Part shown: piece by piece, positions 25,609 to 34,391 of the stretch | Numbering within the stretch: position 1 is the first letter of the stretch | How the letters are laid out: each line of letters starts with the position of its first letter | Assembly: GCA_043745195.1 (NCBI GenBank) | Contig: JAYTTF010000035.1 | Coordinates: 1-64,000, forward strand | Direction of reading: 5' to 3' | DNA: 64,000 nt | Source of the DNA: JANXSF01 sp043745195 | Lineage (GTDB): Bacteria; Acidobacteriota; Terriglobia; Bryobacterales; Bryobacteraceae | Position numbers and translations under genes: made by a program | The notes under the pieces: model-generated | Told to the model about the DNA's origin: nothing | What the model saw: only the letters and a program-made list of their open reading frames with translations | Database searches by the model: none

Positions 25609-26995
25609 CCACAAGTGGAAGGAAAACTAATTTCTCCCGCATCCCCAAATCTGGCAGCGCACGGTTCTGCTCACTAGTCGCCCCAAGAATCGTTCGCTGA
25701 AATACCCAAAGCAGGTATGCTGCTCCCAATACAATTCCAGTGACGCAAGCTACGGTCCAATTCCAGGAAACTGGATAGACGCCCAGCAGGATGGTCATTT
25801 CCCCAATGAAACCGTTCAGCGGAGGCATGCCCATGGAACTTAAGGAAGCAATCAGTACAACAGCGGCAAACAACGGCATGGGCTTCCACAATCCCCCATA
25901 GGCGGCGATTTCCCGTGTGTGACGGCGTTCGTAAACTACGCCGATAATCAGGAACAACATGCCCGCAGAAATTCCATGATTGATTTGCGCCAGCATGGAT
26001 CCGGTAATGCCCGCCTGATTGAAAGTGAACATTCCCAAAGTTACAAAGCCCATATGGCTTACGGAAGAATAGGCGATCAACTTCTTCCAATCTTTCTGCA
26101 ACAAGCAAACCAGTGCCCCATAAAGAATGGCTAGAATCGACAAGGCCGCAATAATTTTCACTGTCATTGGATCTTGCGATGCGTTCGGCAGCAAGGGTAA
26201 GGAAAAGCGCAGAAATCCGTAAGTACCCATCTTTAACAGGATGCTGGCCAACACCACCGAGCCTGCCGTGGGTGCCTCAGTATGGGCATCAGGCAGCCAT
26301 GTGTGAAATGGAAACATCGGGACTTTGACGGCGAAGCCAGCGAAAAAGGCCCAGAAAATCCATAGCTCCATAGTCAAAGTAAGAGGAGTCTTCATCAGTT
26401 CATCAATGGCGAAAGTCCGAACCCCTGAGGATAGAAAATGTTGCCAGTGCAGAACGATGCCGCCGACCAGCATGAGGATGGAGCCAACCACTGTATAAAT
26501 CAAAAACTTGATGGATGCGTAGGCGCGCCGCTCCCCACCCCAAATGGCGATGATGAAATACATAGGGATCAGCACCATTTCCCAGAATAGAAAGAACAGT
26601 AGAAAATCGAGGGCGAGAAAAACTCCCATCATAGAAAACTGCAGGAACAGGAACCAGCAGTAGTATTCCTTAACCCGCTTATCAATGGCATTCCAACTGG
26701 AAAGGATGGCCAGGAACGAAATGAAGCCAGTCAGAACCAGAAGCAATAGGCTGATGCCATCCACCCCAAGGTAGTAGCTGGCTCCAATGGATGGAATCCA
26801 AGGAAGTTTTTCGACAAATTGGAAATCCGCCCCGCGATCAAAATTGATCAGCAGCGGCACAGTGATCAAGGCACTGACAAGAGAAGAGACATTTGCCCAA
26901 ATTTTGATCCTTCTGTGAGCGGAAGACGGAATCGCCAATAGCACCAGTAGCCCAATCAATGGTGCGGCAAGAAGAGACGTTAGGATTCCCAGCAT
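25451..26995 (-). CDS. nuoM: NADH-quinone oxidoreductase subunit M (isolated)
   Basis: Antiporter-like membrane subunit of complex I, 514 residues with about fourteen helices. The key proton-path residues are present: Glu139 in FWEMVLIPMYF and Lys224 in AVKVPMFPFHTWLPDAHTEAP. It stands alone: the preceding genes on the strand are a response regulator and a histidine kinase, and no other nuo gene occurs in the window. It could serve a split complex I operon or a second, partial complex. The 3' end overlaps the radical SAM gene by 158 bases on the other strand. Confidence 0.92.
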   Translation of the reverse strand: MLGILTSLLAAPLIGLLVLLAIPSSAHRRIKIWANVSSLVSALITVPLLINFDRGADFQFVEKLPWIPSIGASYYLGVDGISLLLLVLTGFISFLAILSSWNAIDKRVKEYYCWFLFLQFSMMGVFLALDFLLFFLFWEMVLIPMYFIIAIWGGERRAYASIKFLIYTVVGSILMLVGGIVLHWQHFLSSGVRTFAIDELMKTPLTLTMELWIFWAFFAGFAVKVPMFPFHTWLPDAHTEAPTAGSVVLASILLKMGTYGFLRFSLPLLPNASQDPMTVKIIAALSILAILYGALVCLLQKDWKKLIAYSSVSHMGFVTLGMFTFNQAGITGSMLAQINHGISAGMLFLIIGVVYERRHTREIAAYGGLWKPMPLFAAVVLIASLSSMGMPPLNGFIGEMTILLGVYPVSWNWTVACVTGIVLGAAYLLWVFQRTILGATSEQNRALPDLGMREKLVFLPLVVSAFLIGLWPSPLFEILDRPAVKIVQRLQSAPAPVTASLADAVAPPVVLKNK

Positions 26996-27017
26996 GGCGA
27001 ATTGACTATTGTAACAG

Positions 27018-28382
27018 TCAGTCCTTGAAAGTAATTCCCAACGTCTTCATTTTCCGGTAGAGATTGCTTCGTTCCAAACCTAATAATTCAGCCGCGCGGG
27101 TTACATTTCCGCTCGCCTCATCCAATTTTTTCAAAATATAATCCCGCTCAGCCCCTTCTCGAACCTCCTGCAAACTCCCAGACCATTCGGCCGGTTTTGT
27201 TGCATTTGCGCGCTTTTGTGGCTGCAGTGGAATATGCCGTGCATCTATGCGCGTCTGCGGGTTCATGATCACGATCCGCTCCATCAAATTTCGCAACTCA
27301 CGCACATTTCCAGGCCACGCATAGTCAGACAAAGCCTGATAGGCTTCCGGCGTTAACTCCTTAGGCTTGCGCCCATACGCTTTAGTGAAGTCGCGCAAAA
27401 AGTAGTCCGATAACATTGGAATATCTTCCATGCGTTCGCGCAAAGGTGGAACATAAAATGGAATTACGTTCAACCTATAGAACAGATCTTCCCGAAAATT
27501 TCCCCGCTCAATTTCCTCTTCCAAATGTTTGTTAGTAGCGGCAATCACACGCGCGTCCACTTGAATCGATTCGGTTGCACCTACCGGTTCCAAACGGCCT
27601 TCGTCCAAAGCCCGCAGCACTTTTGCTTGCGTCTTCAAACTCATGTCACCAACTTCATCAAGGAACAGAGTCCCGCCATCGGCGCGCTGCAACTTGCCGA
27701 TTTTATCGTCATGAGCACCAGGAAAACTTCCCTTCCTATGGCCGAACAACTCGCTCTCAATCATTTCTTCGGGGATGGCCGCGCAATTCACTTCAATGAA
27801 GGCTTCAGCCGAGCGCGTACTCATGCGGTGAATCGCCTGCGCCACCAACTCCTTACCTGTGCCACTTTCGCCATAAATCAACACACGCCCATTGGTGGAA
27901 GCCATGAGCGCCAACTGTTGCCTTAGGGCTTTCATCGGTATGCTTTCGCCAATAATTTCACGACCAACCGTGGCGTTGGCGTTCAGACGGTAGAGTTCCC
28001 GCTCCATCTTCCGCTGGTGCATCCCATTCTTAAGCACCACCGTCACCTTTTCAATGGTCAACGGCTTTTCTAGAAAATCGAAAGCCCCCAGCTTAGTTGC
28101 CTTCACTGCAGTTTCAATGTTGCCATGCCCGGAAATCATCACTACAACGGGCCGGTCTGCTGGTGGAATTTCCTGAATCCTCAACAGCGTTTCCATGCCG
28201 TCCATATCGGGCAACCAAATGTCCAGCAGAATCGCATCGAAGGATTGATTGGTCAGCAGTTCAAGACATTTTTCACCGGATCCGACCGTCTCCACTTGAT
28301 AGCCTTCATCTTCAAGCACTCCCGCTAAGGATTGCCTGATTCCTGGTTCATCATCAACCACCAGGATGCGTGGGTGCTTCAT
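27018..28382 (-). CDS. NtrX-like sigma-54-dependent response regulator
   Basis: A protein of 454 residues with a receiver domain (phosphoacceptor Asp54 in ILLDIWLP, Lys106 in FLEKPL), a AAA+ domain (Walker A GESGTGKE at 171-178, GGTLFLDEVGD Walker B) and a C-terminal Fis-type helix-turn-helix (NVTRAAELLGLERSNLYRKM). The loop that contacts sigma-54, usually GAFTGA, reads GSFPGA at 218-223. It pairs with the histidine kinase upstream, overlapping its stop by four bases, and is followed by nuoM 22 bases downstream. Targets are unknown. Confidence 0.9.
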   Translation of the reverse strand: MKHPRILVVDDEPGIRQSLAGVLEDEGYQVETVGSGEKCLELLTNQSFDAILLDIWLPDMDGMETLLRIQEIPPADRPVVVMISGHGNIETAVKATKLGAFDFLEKPLTIEKVTVVLKNGMHQRKMERELYRLNANATVGREIIGESIPMKALRQQLALMASTNGRVLIYGESGTGKELVAQAIHRMSTRSAEAFIEVNCAAIPEEMIESELFGHRKGSFPGAHDDKIGKLQRADGGTLFLDEVGDMSLKTQAKVLRALDEGRLEPVGATESIQVDARVIAATNKHLEEEIERGNFREDLFYRLNVIPFYVPPLRERMEDIPMLSDYFLRDFTKAYGRKPKELTPEAYQALSDYAWPGNVRELRNLMERIVIMNPQTRIDARHIPLQPQKRANATKPAEWSGSLQEVREGAERDYILKKLDEASGNVTRAAELLGLERSNLYRKMKTLGITFKD

Positions 28383-30460
28383 ACCTTAACCTCAATCTCA
28401 CGCGCTTCCTGCTCGGCGCTTATCTCAGCACTTATCTCGGCGCTTATCTCGGCACTTAACAGCGCTGGAATCTCCAGAACAAAACGTGTACCTCGCGGCA
28501 GATTATCCTCAACACGAATCTGTGCATGATGATCCGTAACGATATGACTCACAATTGCCAATCCCAAACCGGTCCCTCTGCTTTTAGTTGAAAAATAGGG
28601 CAGGAATAATTTCTCGCGGTCCTCTGGAGAAACACCACATCCGGTATCGGCCACAATCAATTCCACGCTCTCGTTGGTTGCCATTTGTGTGGTGATCGTC
28701 AAATCCTTCACCGACAAATCCTGCATCGCCTCAGCCGCATTGTCCACCAGGTTCACTACGATGCGCCTAAATTGTTCCCGATCAATATTTACCTGCGGCA
28801 AATCTGTCGAAAGGTTTTTATGAACGGTAACTCCGTCAAGCCTGTCTGCGAAAACATTTAAAGCGTTTTCAACTACTTCGTTCAGATCGGAAGGAGTGGG
28901 CAACGGGGATGGGAATCTTGCGAATTGTGAAAATTCGTCAACCAGAGTCTTTACCGATTCCACTTCGCTAGCAATGGTTAAGGTACATTCGCGAACCACA
29001 CGCGCAAACTCCGGGGTCGTTACCGCCCGTTCCAGGTGACGTTGAATTCGCTCAGCGCAAAGTGCGATGGGTGTTAGCGGGTTCTTGATTTCGTGTGCAA
29101 TCCGCCGCGCTACTTCATGCCAAGCCGACGCCTTCTGGGCTCGCAACAATTCACTGGTGTCTTCAACCACCACCACAAATCCAGAAGACACGTTATCTTC
29201 CAAAGCCGAAACAGTAATAGACAAATGAATGGTTTGCCCGCCCTTTTGCATATCCATCTGCTGCGTAGCAAGCCCTGTGCGGCGAGCTCGTTTCATGAGG
29301 TATCGAATTTCAGCGGCATCCTCACGGGTGAACAAATCTTCCAACCTTTGCGCCGCTTCAGCCTGAGGACCTTGAAACATTTGTTGAAACGCACGGTTTA
29401 CTTTCAAAATCCGTCCGTCGCGAGCCACCGAAATCACACCCGTCGGAATACTTTCCAAAATAGCTTCCGTAAATCGGCGCCTTAACTCCAACTCCCGGCT
29501 CGACGCTTCCAGGTCCGCAGTCATTTCGTTGAACGCCCGCACCAGTTTGCCCAACTCGTCAATTGCACCGCCCTCCACACGATACGCCAGATTCCCTTGC
29601 CTTACCTCATGTGCTGCCTTAAGGAGCGCTGAAATTGGTTCGGTAATCTGGCGGGCCAGGAATAGTGCGATCCACGTTGCCACAAATGCGATGAACAAGG
29701 TAATCAACGCCAGAATGGATTGGTATTGCGCTCTAGTTTCCTTTTTGTTCAAATTCAATTGGTCGTATTCTTTCACTGATCTTTCAATCAGTTTTTCTTT
29801 CAGCTCCAGGTCAACCGGCATACGAGTTTCCACTTCAATCTGGCTACCATCCCAAGCCTTTATCGTGGCCAAAATTTTGCGCATGCCTTGAGTAGAATTC
29901 GGGGCAACACTACAAAGAGTTACGCCATCGCGCTTGGCAAGACCAATTCCGTTTTCTGAACAGATTTTTTGATATAAACCTGCCGCCCCTTCCTCTCGAT
30001 CCACCAATGCGAGCCAATTAGCCTGCGCATTCGCCCTTTCCGCAGCGTCCCGCATGATAGAGCTTCCAACATCGATCAGCGTTAACTTTATATTCTGCGC
30101 GGGCCGGCTAAACCATTTGTCCAAATTGTAAGTCAAGATGGAAACATTCCACAGCACCATGAAGAACAACGGGATGAAGCTAAGCAGAAGAGCACCAACA
30201 ACCAATTTGGTGCGAATTCTGGAACCTTCGCGATCGCGGGAGCGTTCAATGAACAGCTTCGCAACCGTTCGAAACAACATGAACGCAACGGTCACAGTAA
30301 GAATGAAGATGAACGTGGACATGCCCCAGAACAGATACAATTCCGGGGTGTTGCGAGGGCCGAATTCACCCAGCGAGACCGAACCAGGCAGGATCAACAG
30401 GGCAATCAAAAGCAGGAAGAGCGTAATCCCTGAGGCGTAATATAAAAGCCGTTGGCGCAT
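28379..30460 (-). CDS. NtrY-like membrane histidine kinase
   Basis: A sensor kinase of 693 residues. Three N-terminal membrane segments and an extracytoplasmic region lead to a membrane helix near residue 250, HAMP, a PAS domain (about 370-470), HisKA with the phosphorylated histidine in RRIAHEIKNPLTPIALCAERI, and HATPase_c (DNAAEAMQDL, DTGCGVSPED, GTGLGLAIVSHIV). This order and the H-box are typical of NtrY. It is translationally coupled to the NtrX-like regulator. The last residues are a run of SAEI repeats (see the repeat at 28414-28458). Confidence 0.9.
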   Translation of the reverse strand: MRQRLLYYASGITLFLLLIALLILPGSVSLGEFGPRNTPELYLFWGMSTFIFILTVTVAFMLFRTVAKLFIERSRDREGSRIRTKLVVGALLLSFIPLFFMVLWNVSILTYNLDKWFSRPAQNIKLTLIDVGSSIMRDAAERANAQANWLALVDREEGAAGLYQKICSENGIGLAKRDGVTLCSVAPNSTQGMRKILATIKAWDGSQIEVETRMPVDLELKEKLIERSVKEYDQLNLNKKETRAQYQSILALITLFIAFVATWIALFLARQITEPISALLKAAHEVRQGNLAYRVEGGAIDELGKLVRAFNEMTADLEASSRELELRRRFTEAILESIPTGVISVARDGRILKVNRAFQQMFQGPQAEAAQRLEDLFTREDAAEIRYLMKRARRTGLATQQMDMQKGGQTIHLSITVSALEDNVSSGFVVVVEDTSELLRAQKASAWHEVARRIAHEIKNPLTPIALCAERIQRHLERAVTTPEFARVVRECTLTIASEVESVKTLVDEFSQFARFPSPLPTPSDLNEVVENALNVFADRLDGVTVHKNLSTDLPQVNIDREQFRRIVVNLVDNAAEAMQDLSVKDLTITTQMATNESVELIVADTGCGVSPEDREKLFLPYFSTKSRGTGLGLAIVSHIVTDHHAQIRVEDNLPRGTRFVLEIPALLSAEISAEISAEISAEQEAREIEVKV
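28414..28458. repeat. Tandem 12-bp repeat at the 3' end of the kinase gene
   Basis: Nearly four copies of CGGCGCTTATCT (variants with CAGCA or CGGCA) in a row on the plus strand. On the coding strand they encode repeated S-A-E-I units, so copy-number changes keep the frame. This is a likely replication-slippage site. Confidence 0.9.
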
Positions 30461-30476
30461 TGACTTGATTATAGGC

Positions 30477-31187
30477 TCAACTCATCTCCACCTTTTTCGC
30501 CTTGGCCAGATAAGTAGGATCGATTTCAACACTCAAACCAGGTCCGGTAGGAATACCGATCAAGCCATTCTTGATGGTGAACTGCGGTGTGAACCAGGAT
30601 TCCGTCTCCGCTTTACCGCGGAATGGGAATTCCATGTATGGACCAATGTTCGGTATTGCCGCTGCAAAGTGCAGAATATTCACAGCTGATGCGGAGGTCT
30701 GTGTGTTGTGCGGCACAATCGTGATGCCTGCTTCCCGTGCCATACGGGCCACCCGTGCAGGCCTGATGAAACCACCGTTATAGTTTATGTCCGGCTGAAA
30801 AATGTCAATTGCACGATTCTCAATCAGCCATTGAAACGGCAGTTGACTGTCTCGAAGATCCGGGTATCGCGAGCCAAACGGGGACATGGTTCCCTGGCCT
30901 GAAGCCACAGAACTCTAAATGAAATCCTCCAGAGCTCTAGGCGTAGCGGCCTGGGTACCGTGTCCCCTTTGGCGACCTTTTTTACACACTTCAGTCTCAC
31001 CCTTTAGGTGATGCTATTGCGCTGATCCTATGACGGCAAGTTCAATTGTTTTAAGCCATTTGGTTGTACTGTTACCAACTCAACTGCTGTTTTTAGGTTG
31101 AAACATCCAGAGGTTGGTATCGCATTCGCCAAAAGCAATGGGAATTTTCAAAGCATCGGCAACACGCAGAAAATTTCGTCTCTTCAT
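30477..31187 (-). pseudogene. Decayed mandelate racemase/muconate lactonizing-type gene
   Basis: Two pieces of an enolase-superfamily enzyme remain on the minus strand. The 5' piece (31187-31080) has a Tat-like start MKRRNFLRV fused to ADALKIPIAFGECDTNLWMF, which belongs to the middle of the family. The 3' piece (GTG 30908 to stop 30477, 143 residues) contains WLIENRAIDIFQPDINYNGG and REAGITIVPHNTQTSASAVN, the end of the barrel with metal/catalytic-region residues. Most of the N-terminal domain is missing, and the two pieces are separated by a palindromic repeat and about 100 bases of unrecognised sequence. The 3' piece may still be an open frame but is too short to fold as the enzyme. Confidence 0.75.
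30873..30973. repeat. 101-bp imperfect palindrome, REP-like or short mobile element
   Basis: The ends are inverted copies: GCCAAACGGGGACATGGT at the left, and on the opposite strand GCCAAAGGGGACACGGT at the right. The inner arms continue to pair with interruptions (CTGGCC against GGCCTG, CAGAACTCT against AGAGCTCTA), leaving a small central loop. The whole can fold into one long hairpin. It lies inside the decayed enolase-superfamily gene. I noticed no second copy in the window. Confidence 0.7.
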
Positions 31188-31238
31188 ACTTGGCCTTTAT
31201 TTTAACCTCTATTTAGCGCGTCGCGATAGACTAGGAGA

Positions 31239-32045
31239 GTGAGCAACACCTCTATTCCTCCCGTTCCCTTAACTCTTGAAGGCGCAGCCGTTCTGCATCA
31301 ATTGTTCCGTATTGACTGGACACGCTGGACCCCGCTGGAAACTGCGCAGAAGCAGAGCATCCTGGACGAAGCCAAGAGGGTGCTCTTTGCCCTGGAAGGG
31401 GAAAATTCTGGGCTATTCACTATTTTGGGACACAAAGGGGATTTGATGCTTGTCCACTTCCGTGACAACTTCCCAGCTCTGGAACAAGTGGAACGCGCGG
31501 TTGGAAAGCTGCAGCTGAATCAATATTTAGTGCAAACCACTTCCTATGTTTCAGTAGTGGAATTAGGGCTCTATGAATCGACGCAAAAGATTTACGGCAC
31601 GTTAATGGAAAAAGGCATTACGCCTCATACCGCCGAATGGACCAGCGGCGTGGAAGAGCTATTAACGGTGCAACGCAAAGCCATGTCCCCCAGGTTGTTT
31701 CCGGAAATTCCAAGCCGCCGTTATATTTGCTTTTATCCAATGGATCGGCGTCGAAGCGATCAGAACAATTGGTACATGGAGCCACTACCAGACCGCGCAC
31801 GCTTAATGCATGACCATGGCATGATTGGCCGCCGCTATGCCGATGTAGTGAAGCAGATTATTTCTGGTTCCATTGGGTTTGACGATTGGGAATGGGGCGT
31901 CACATTATTCGCCGACGACCCTCTGGTTTTCAAAAAATTGATTTATGAAATGCGCTTTGACGAAGTAAGCGCCAAGTTCGCTGAATTCGGGCAATTCTAC
32001 TTTGGTTTGCGGCACGCGGCCACAGAGCTGGATAAATTGTTCTAA
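31239..32045 (+). CDS. hemQ: HemQ/ChdC coproheme decarboxylase
   Basis: Chlorite-dismutase-fold enzyme of 268 residues that removes two propionate groups of coproheme to make haem b, the last step of the coproporphyrin-dependent route. Family signatures: SYVSVVELGLY, CFYPMDRRR with the reactive tyrosine, NWYMEPL, the DHGMIGRRYADVV segment around the haem-ligand histidine, and DDWEWGVTLFADDPLVFKK. The start is GTG 31239. A ferrochelatase compatible with the same route is encoded at 39201-40223. It heads a plus-strand run with the DUF2339 and isomerase-like genes. Confidence 0.92.
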   Translation: MSNTSIPPVPLTLEGAAVLHQLFRIDWTRWTPLETAQKQSILDEAKRVLFALEGENSGLFTILGHKGDLMLVHFRDNFPALEQVERAVGKLQLNQYLVQTTSYVSVVELGLYESTQKIYGTLMEKGITPHTAEWTSGVEELLTVQRKAMSPRLFPEIPSRRYICFYPMDRRRSDQNNWYMEPLPDRARLMHDHGMIGRRYADVVKQIISGSIGFDDWEWGVTLFADDPLVFKKLIYEMRFDEVSAKFAEFGQFYFGLRHAATELDKLF

Positions 32046-32057
32046 CGTGACAGTGTC

Positions 32058-34391
32058 GTGGAGATACTTTTCTTCCTATTCGTGGTGGGCCTGTTTTTCT
32101 TATGGAATCAGGTGCGTCTCAATGAACTGAATGATCGGCTAAAGACTGCTGAGCGACGCATTGAGAATCTGCTAGATGAGTTACATCCGGCGAAAACGTT
32201 CCAGCATCCACCGTCGACCCCAAAAATCGAACCCGCAGCAGTGGAAGCAATTAAGGAAAAGCTACCCCCTCCGTTGCCACTTCCACCATCCCTTCCTGTT
32301 GAGACGATAGCCAAGCCGCAGACAGATTCCGATTCTCTGGAAGTGACCATCGGCCAAAGTTGGCTGAGCAAAATCGCAGTCGTCAGTCTGCTGATCGCTG
32401 TCTCCTTGTTCTTAATAAGCACACTCTCCAGCAACGGGCCCTGGGGGAAAGCGATCACAGCATTTGGAGTCAGCCTTGTTCTACTGCTAGCAGGCATATG
32501 GTTCGAACGGGGACCTCGGCCCAAGGCATTGGCATGGTCCATGATTGGTGGCGGTTGGGCAGGCATCTACTTCACCACCTATGCCATCCACGGATTGGAG
32601 CCAGTAAGGCTGGTTCAATCGCCCACCATCGCCTTGTTGCTCTTAATGAGTGTGGCCTTGTTGATGGTAATGCACTCACTGCGGTATGAATCGCAAACCG
32701 TCACCTCAGTGGCGTTTTGCGCAGCATTCGCAGCCTTTGAAGTGGCGCCTCTGGATCTGTTTAATTCCATCGCCAGCATTCCACTTCTCCTCTTCCTTCT
32801 GTTCTTATCGTGGAAAAAGCAGTGGCAGACCCTGGCACTTAGCGGAATTGTTTTCGCCTACGTTGCTGCCTCACTCAATTTCCATGGCACGGATTCCGTT
32901 CGTTACGCCTACGAATGGGGACAACCTATTCTTTGGACCTATTGGCTGCTGATTGAAGCCTACGATTTCCTAAGTTACGACTCGCAACAACCAGTGTTCC
33001 CGCTGAATGCTTCCGGCCTATTAGCCGCAACACTACTGACCGGTTCGTGGTCACCATACATGAGACCCGACCATTTCATAGACCTTGCTTCCATTGCTTT
33101 TTTGATCTCAGCAGCACTCCGGTACATGAAGCAGCGTGATGGAGAACCGGAATCGCTGGAACAACTCAGCCCAGGCGGTTTTACTGCAAGCATGATTCTT
33201 TCCGCCATGCTGGCTTCGGTAGCAATTGCAATCCATTTTCGCGATGTCCCACGCATCTTCGCCTGGACACTGCATGCCCAAGTATTGGTCCTGGCTGCAT
33301 ACCAACTGAAAAACAGGTTCTTGAGCAGATTGGGCAGCATCTTGTTTGTCTTACCTGCAGCCCAGCTAATCAGCGTCATACCACCTTCCAGAATCGGTTC
33401 GTGGCGCGGCGATACGCATATGGCCGCGCTGCTGGCCAGCCTGCTCTACTTCAACCGCTTCGTTCTGAAACTTTGGGAACCGCTCAGTTACTTGGCCTCT
33501 TTAATTGTTGGCTTCTTTGTGTTTCAGGAAACACCCTCAAACTTCCGCCCGCTTGCGTTTACTCTTCTCGCCGGCGGTTTTGCCGGCATCCCGAAAAAGG
33601 AACTCTTAATCCAATCGGCGGGCTTTGTAGCTGCCGGCCTTGTGATTCTGATTGCCGCACCTCCCAATTCGCAATATTGGATCACGCTAGGAATCCCCAC
33701 AGCCATTTATGCCTCAGCCGTTTGGTTTCTACGGCAACAACCGATCCCACGCCAAGCCGCCATTTCAGCCGCCAATCTGTTCGCTGCTTATTTCATTTTC
33801 CGCATCCTCCCAGAACCCTGGATTGCCGCTGGATGGGCGTTTCAAATGCTGGCCCTATGGACCGTTGGAGTCCGTGCCAACTTACTCATGCCGCGGCTGC
33901 AATGTGTCCCCTTGGCGGCTGCCATCTTTGTCTATCTGCTCGACAAGGAATCACAGGTACATAACCTGATCCCGTTGCGTTTATTTGTTCTGGTCTGCTT
34001 TTTCGCAACCGGCCTGCTGCGGCCGTATTTGAAAGATAGCTATACGCGACTCATCCGTCCCGCCATGCTGGTTGTAGCTATTGGAATGTTAACTGCTTTG
34101 ATTTCTGACAATGTTGCCGCCAGTAATTACACCATCGCCTGGGCAGTTGAAGCCGCAGGTTTGATCCTGCTTGGAATTCCTGTTGCCGACCGTATTGTCC
34201 GGTTCGCCGGCTTATTCGTTTTCGCTCTATGCGTTGGACGCGCCCTTATCATCGATTTGCCGGCACGCGATTCCACCGGAAGAATTCTCACATTTTTAGG
34301 CCTCGGCCTGTTGCTGCTTGCAGTCTCCTGGGCATACACTCAATTTGGCAGCAAAATAAAAGCTTACTTAAAGGAATCAGAATTAGAATGA
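32058..34391 (+). CDS. DUF2339 polytopic membrane protein
   Basis: A very hydrophobic protein of 777 residues. The N-terminus has one helix and a short coiled coil (VRLNELNDRLKTAERRIENLL), then a proline-rich linker (PPPLPLPPSLP), SLEVTIGQSWLSKIAVVSLL as the entry to the membrane region, and more than twenty hydrophobic stretches; all fit DUF2339. The function of the family is unknown. GTG 32058 lies 12 bases after hemQ, and the stop overlaps the next start (ATGA). Confidence 0.85.
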   Translation: MEILFFLFVVGLFFLWNQVRLNELNDRLKTAERRIENLLDELHPAKTFQHPPSTPKIEPAAVEAIKEKLPPPLPLPPSLPVETIAKPQTDSDSLEVTIGQSWLSKIAVVSLLIAVSLFLISTLSSNGPWGKAITAFGVSLVLLLAGIWFERGPRPKALAWSMIGGGWAGIYFTTYAIHGLEPVRLVQSPTIALLLLMSVALLMVMHSLRYESQTVTSVAFCAAFAAFEVAPLDLFNSIASIPLLLFLLFLSWKKQWQTLALSGIVFAYVAASLNFHGTDSVRYAYEWGQPILWTYWLLIEAYDFLSYDSQQPVFPLNASGLLAATLLTGSWSPYMRPDHFIDLASIAFLISAALRYMKQRDGEPESLEQLSPGGFTASMILSAMLASVAIAIHFRDVPRIFAWTLHAQVLVLAAYQLKNRFLSRLGSILFVLPAAQLISVIPPSRIGSWRGDTHMAALLASLLYFNRFVLKLWEPLSYLASLIVGFFVFQETPSNFRPLAFTLLAGGFAGIPKKELLIQSAGFVAAGLVILIAAPPNSQYWITLGIPTAIYASAVWFLRQQPIPRQAAISAANLFAAYFIFRILPEPWIAAGWAFQMLALWTVGVRANLLMPRLQCVPLAAAIFVYLLDKESQVHNLIPLRLFVLVCFFATGLLRPYLKDSYTRLIRPAMLVVAIGMLTALISDNVAASNYTIAWAVEAAGLILLGIPVADRIVRFAGLFVFALCVGRALIIDLPARDSTGRILTFLGLGLLLLAVSWAYTQFGSKIKAYLKESELE

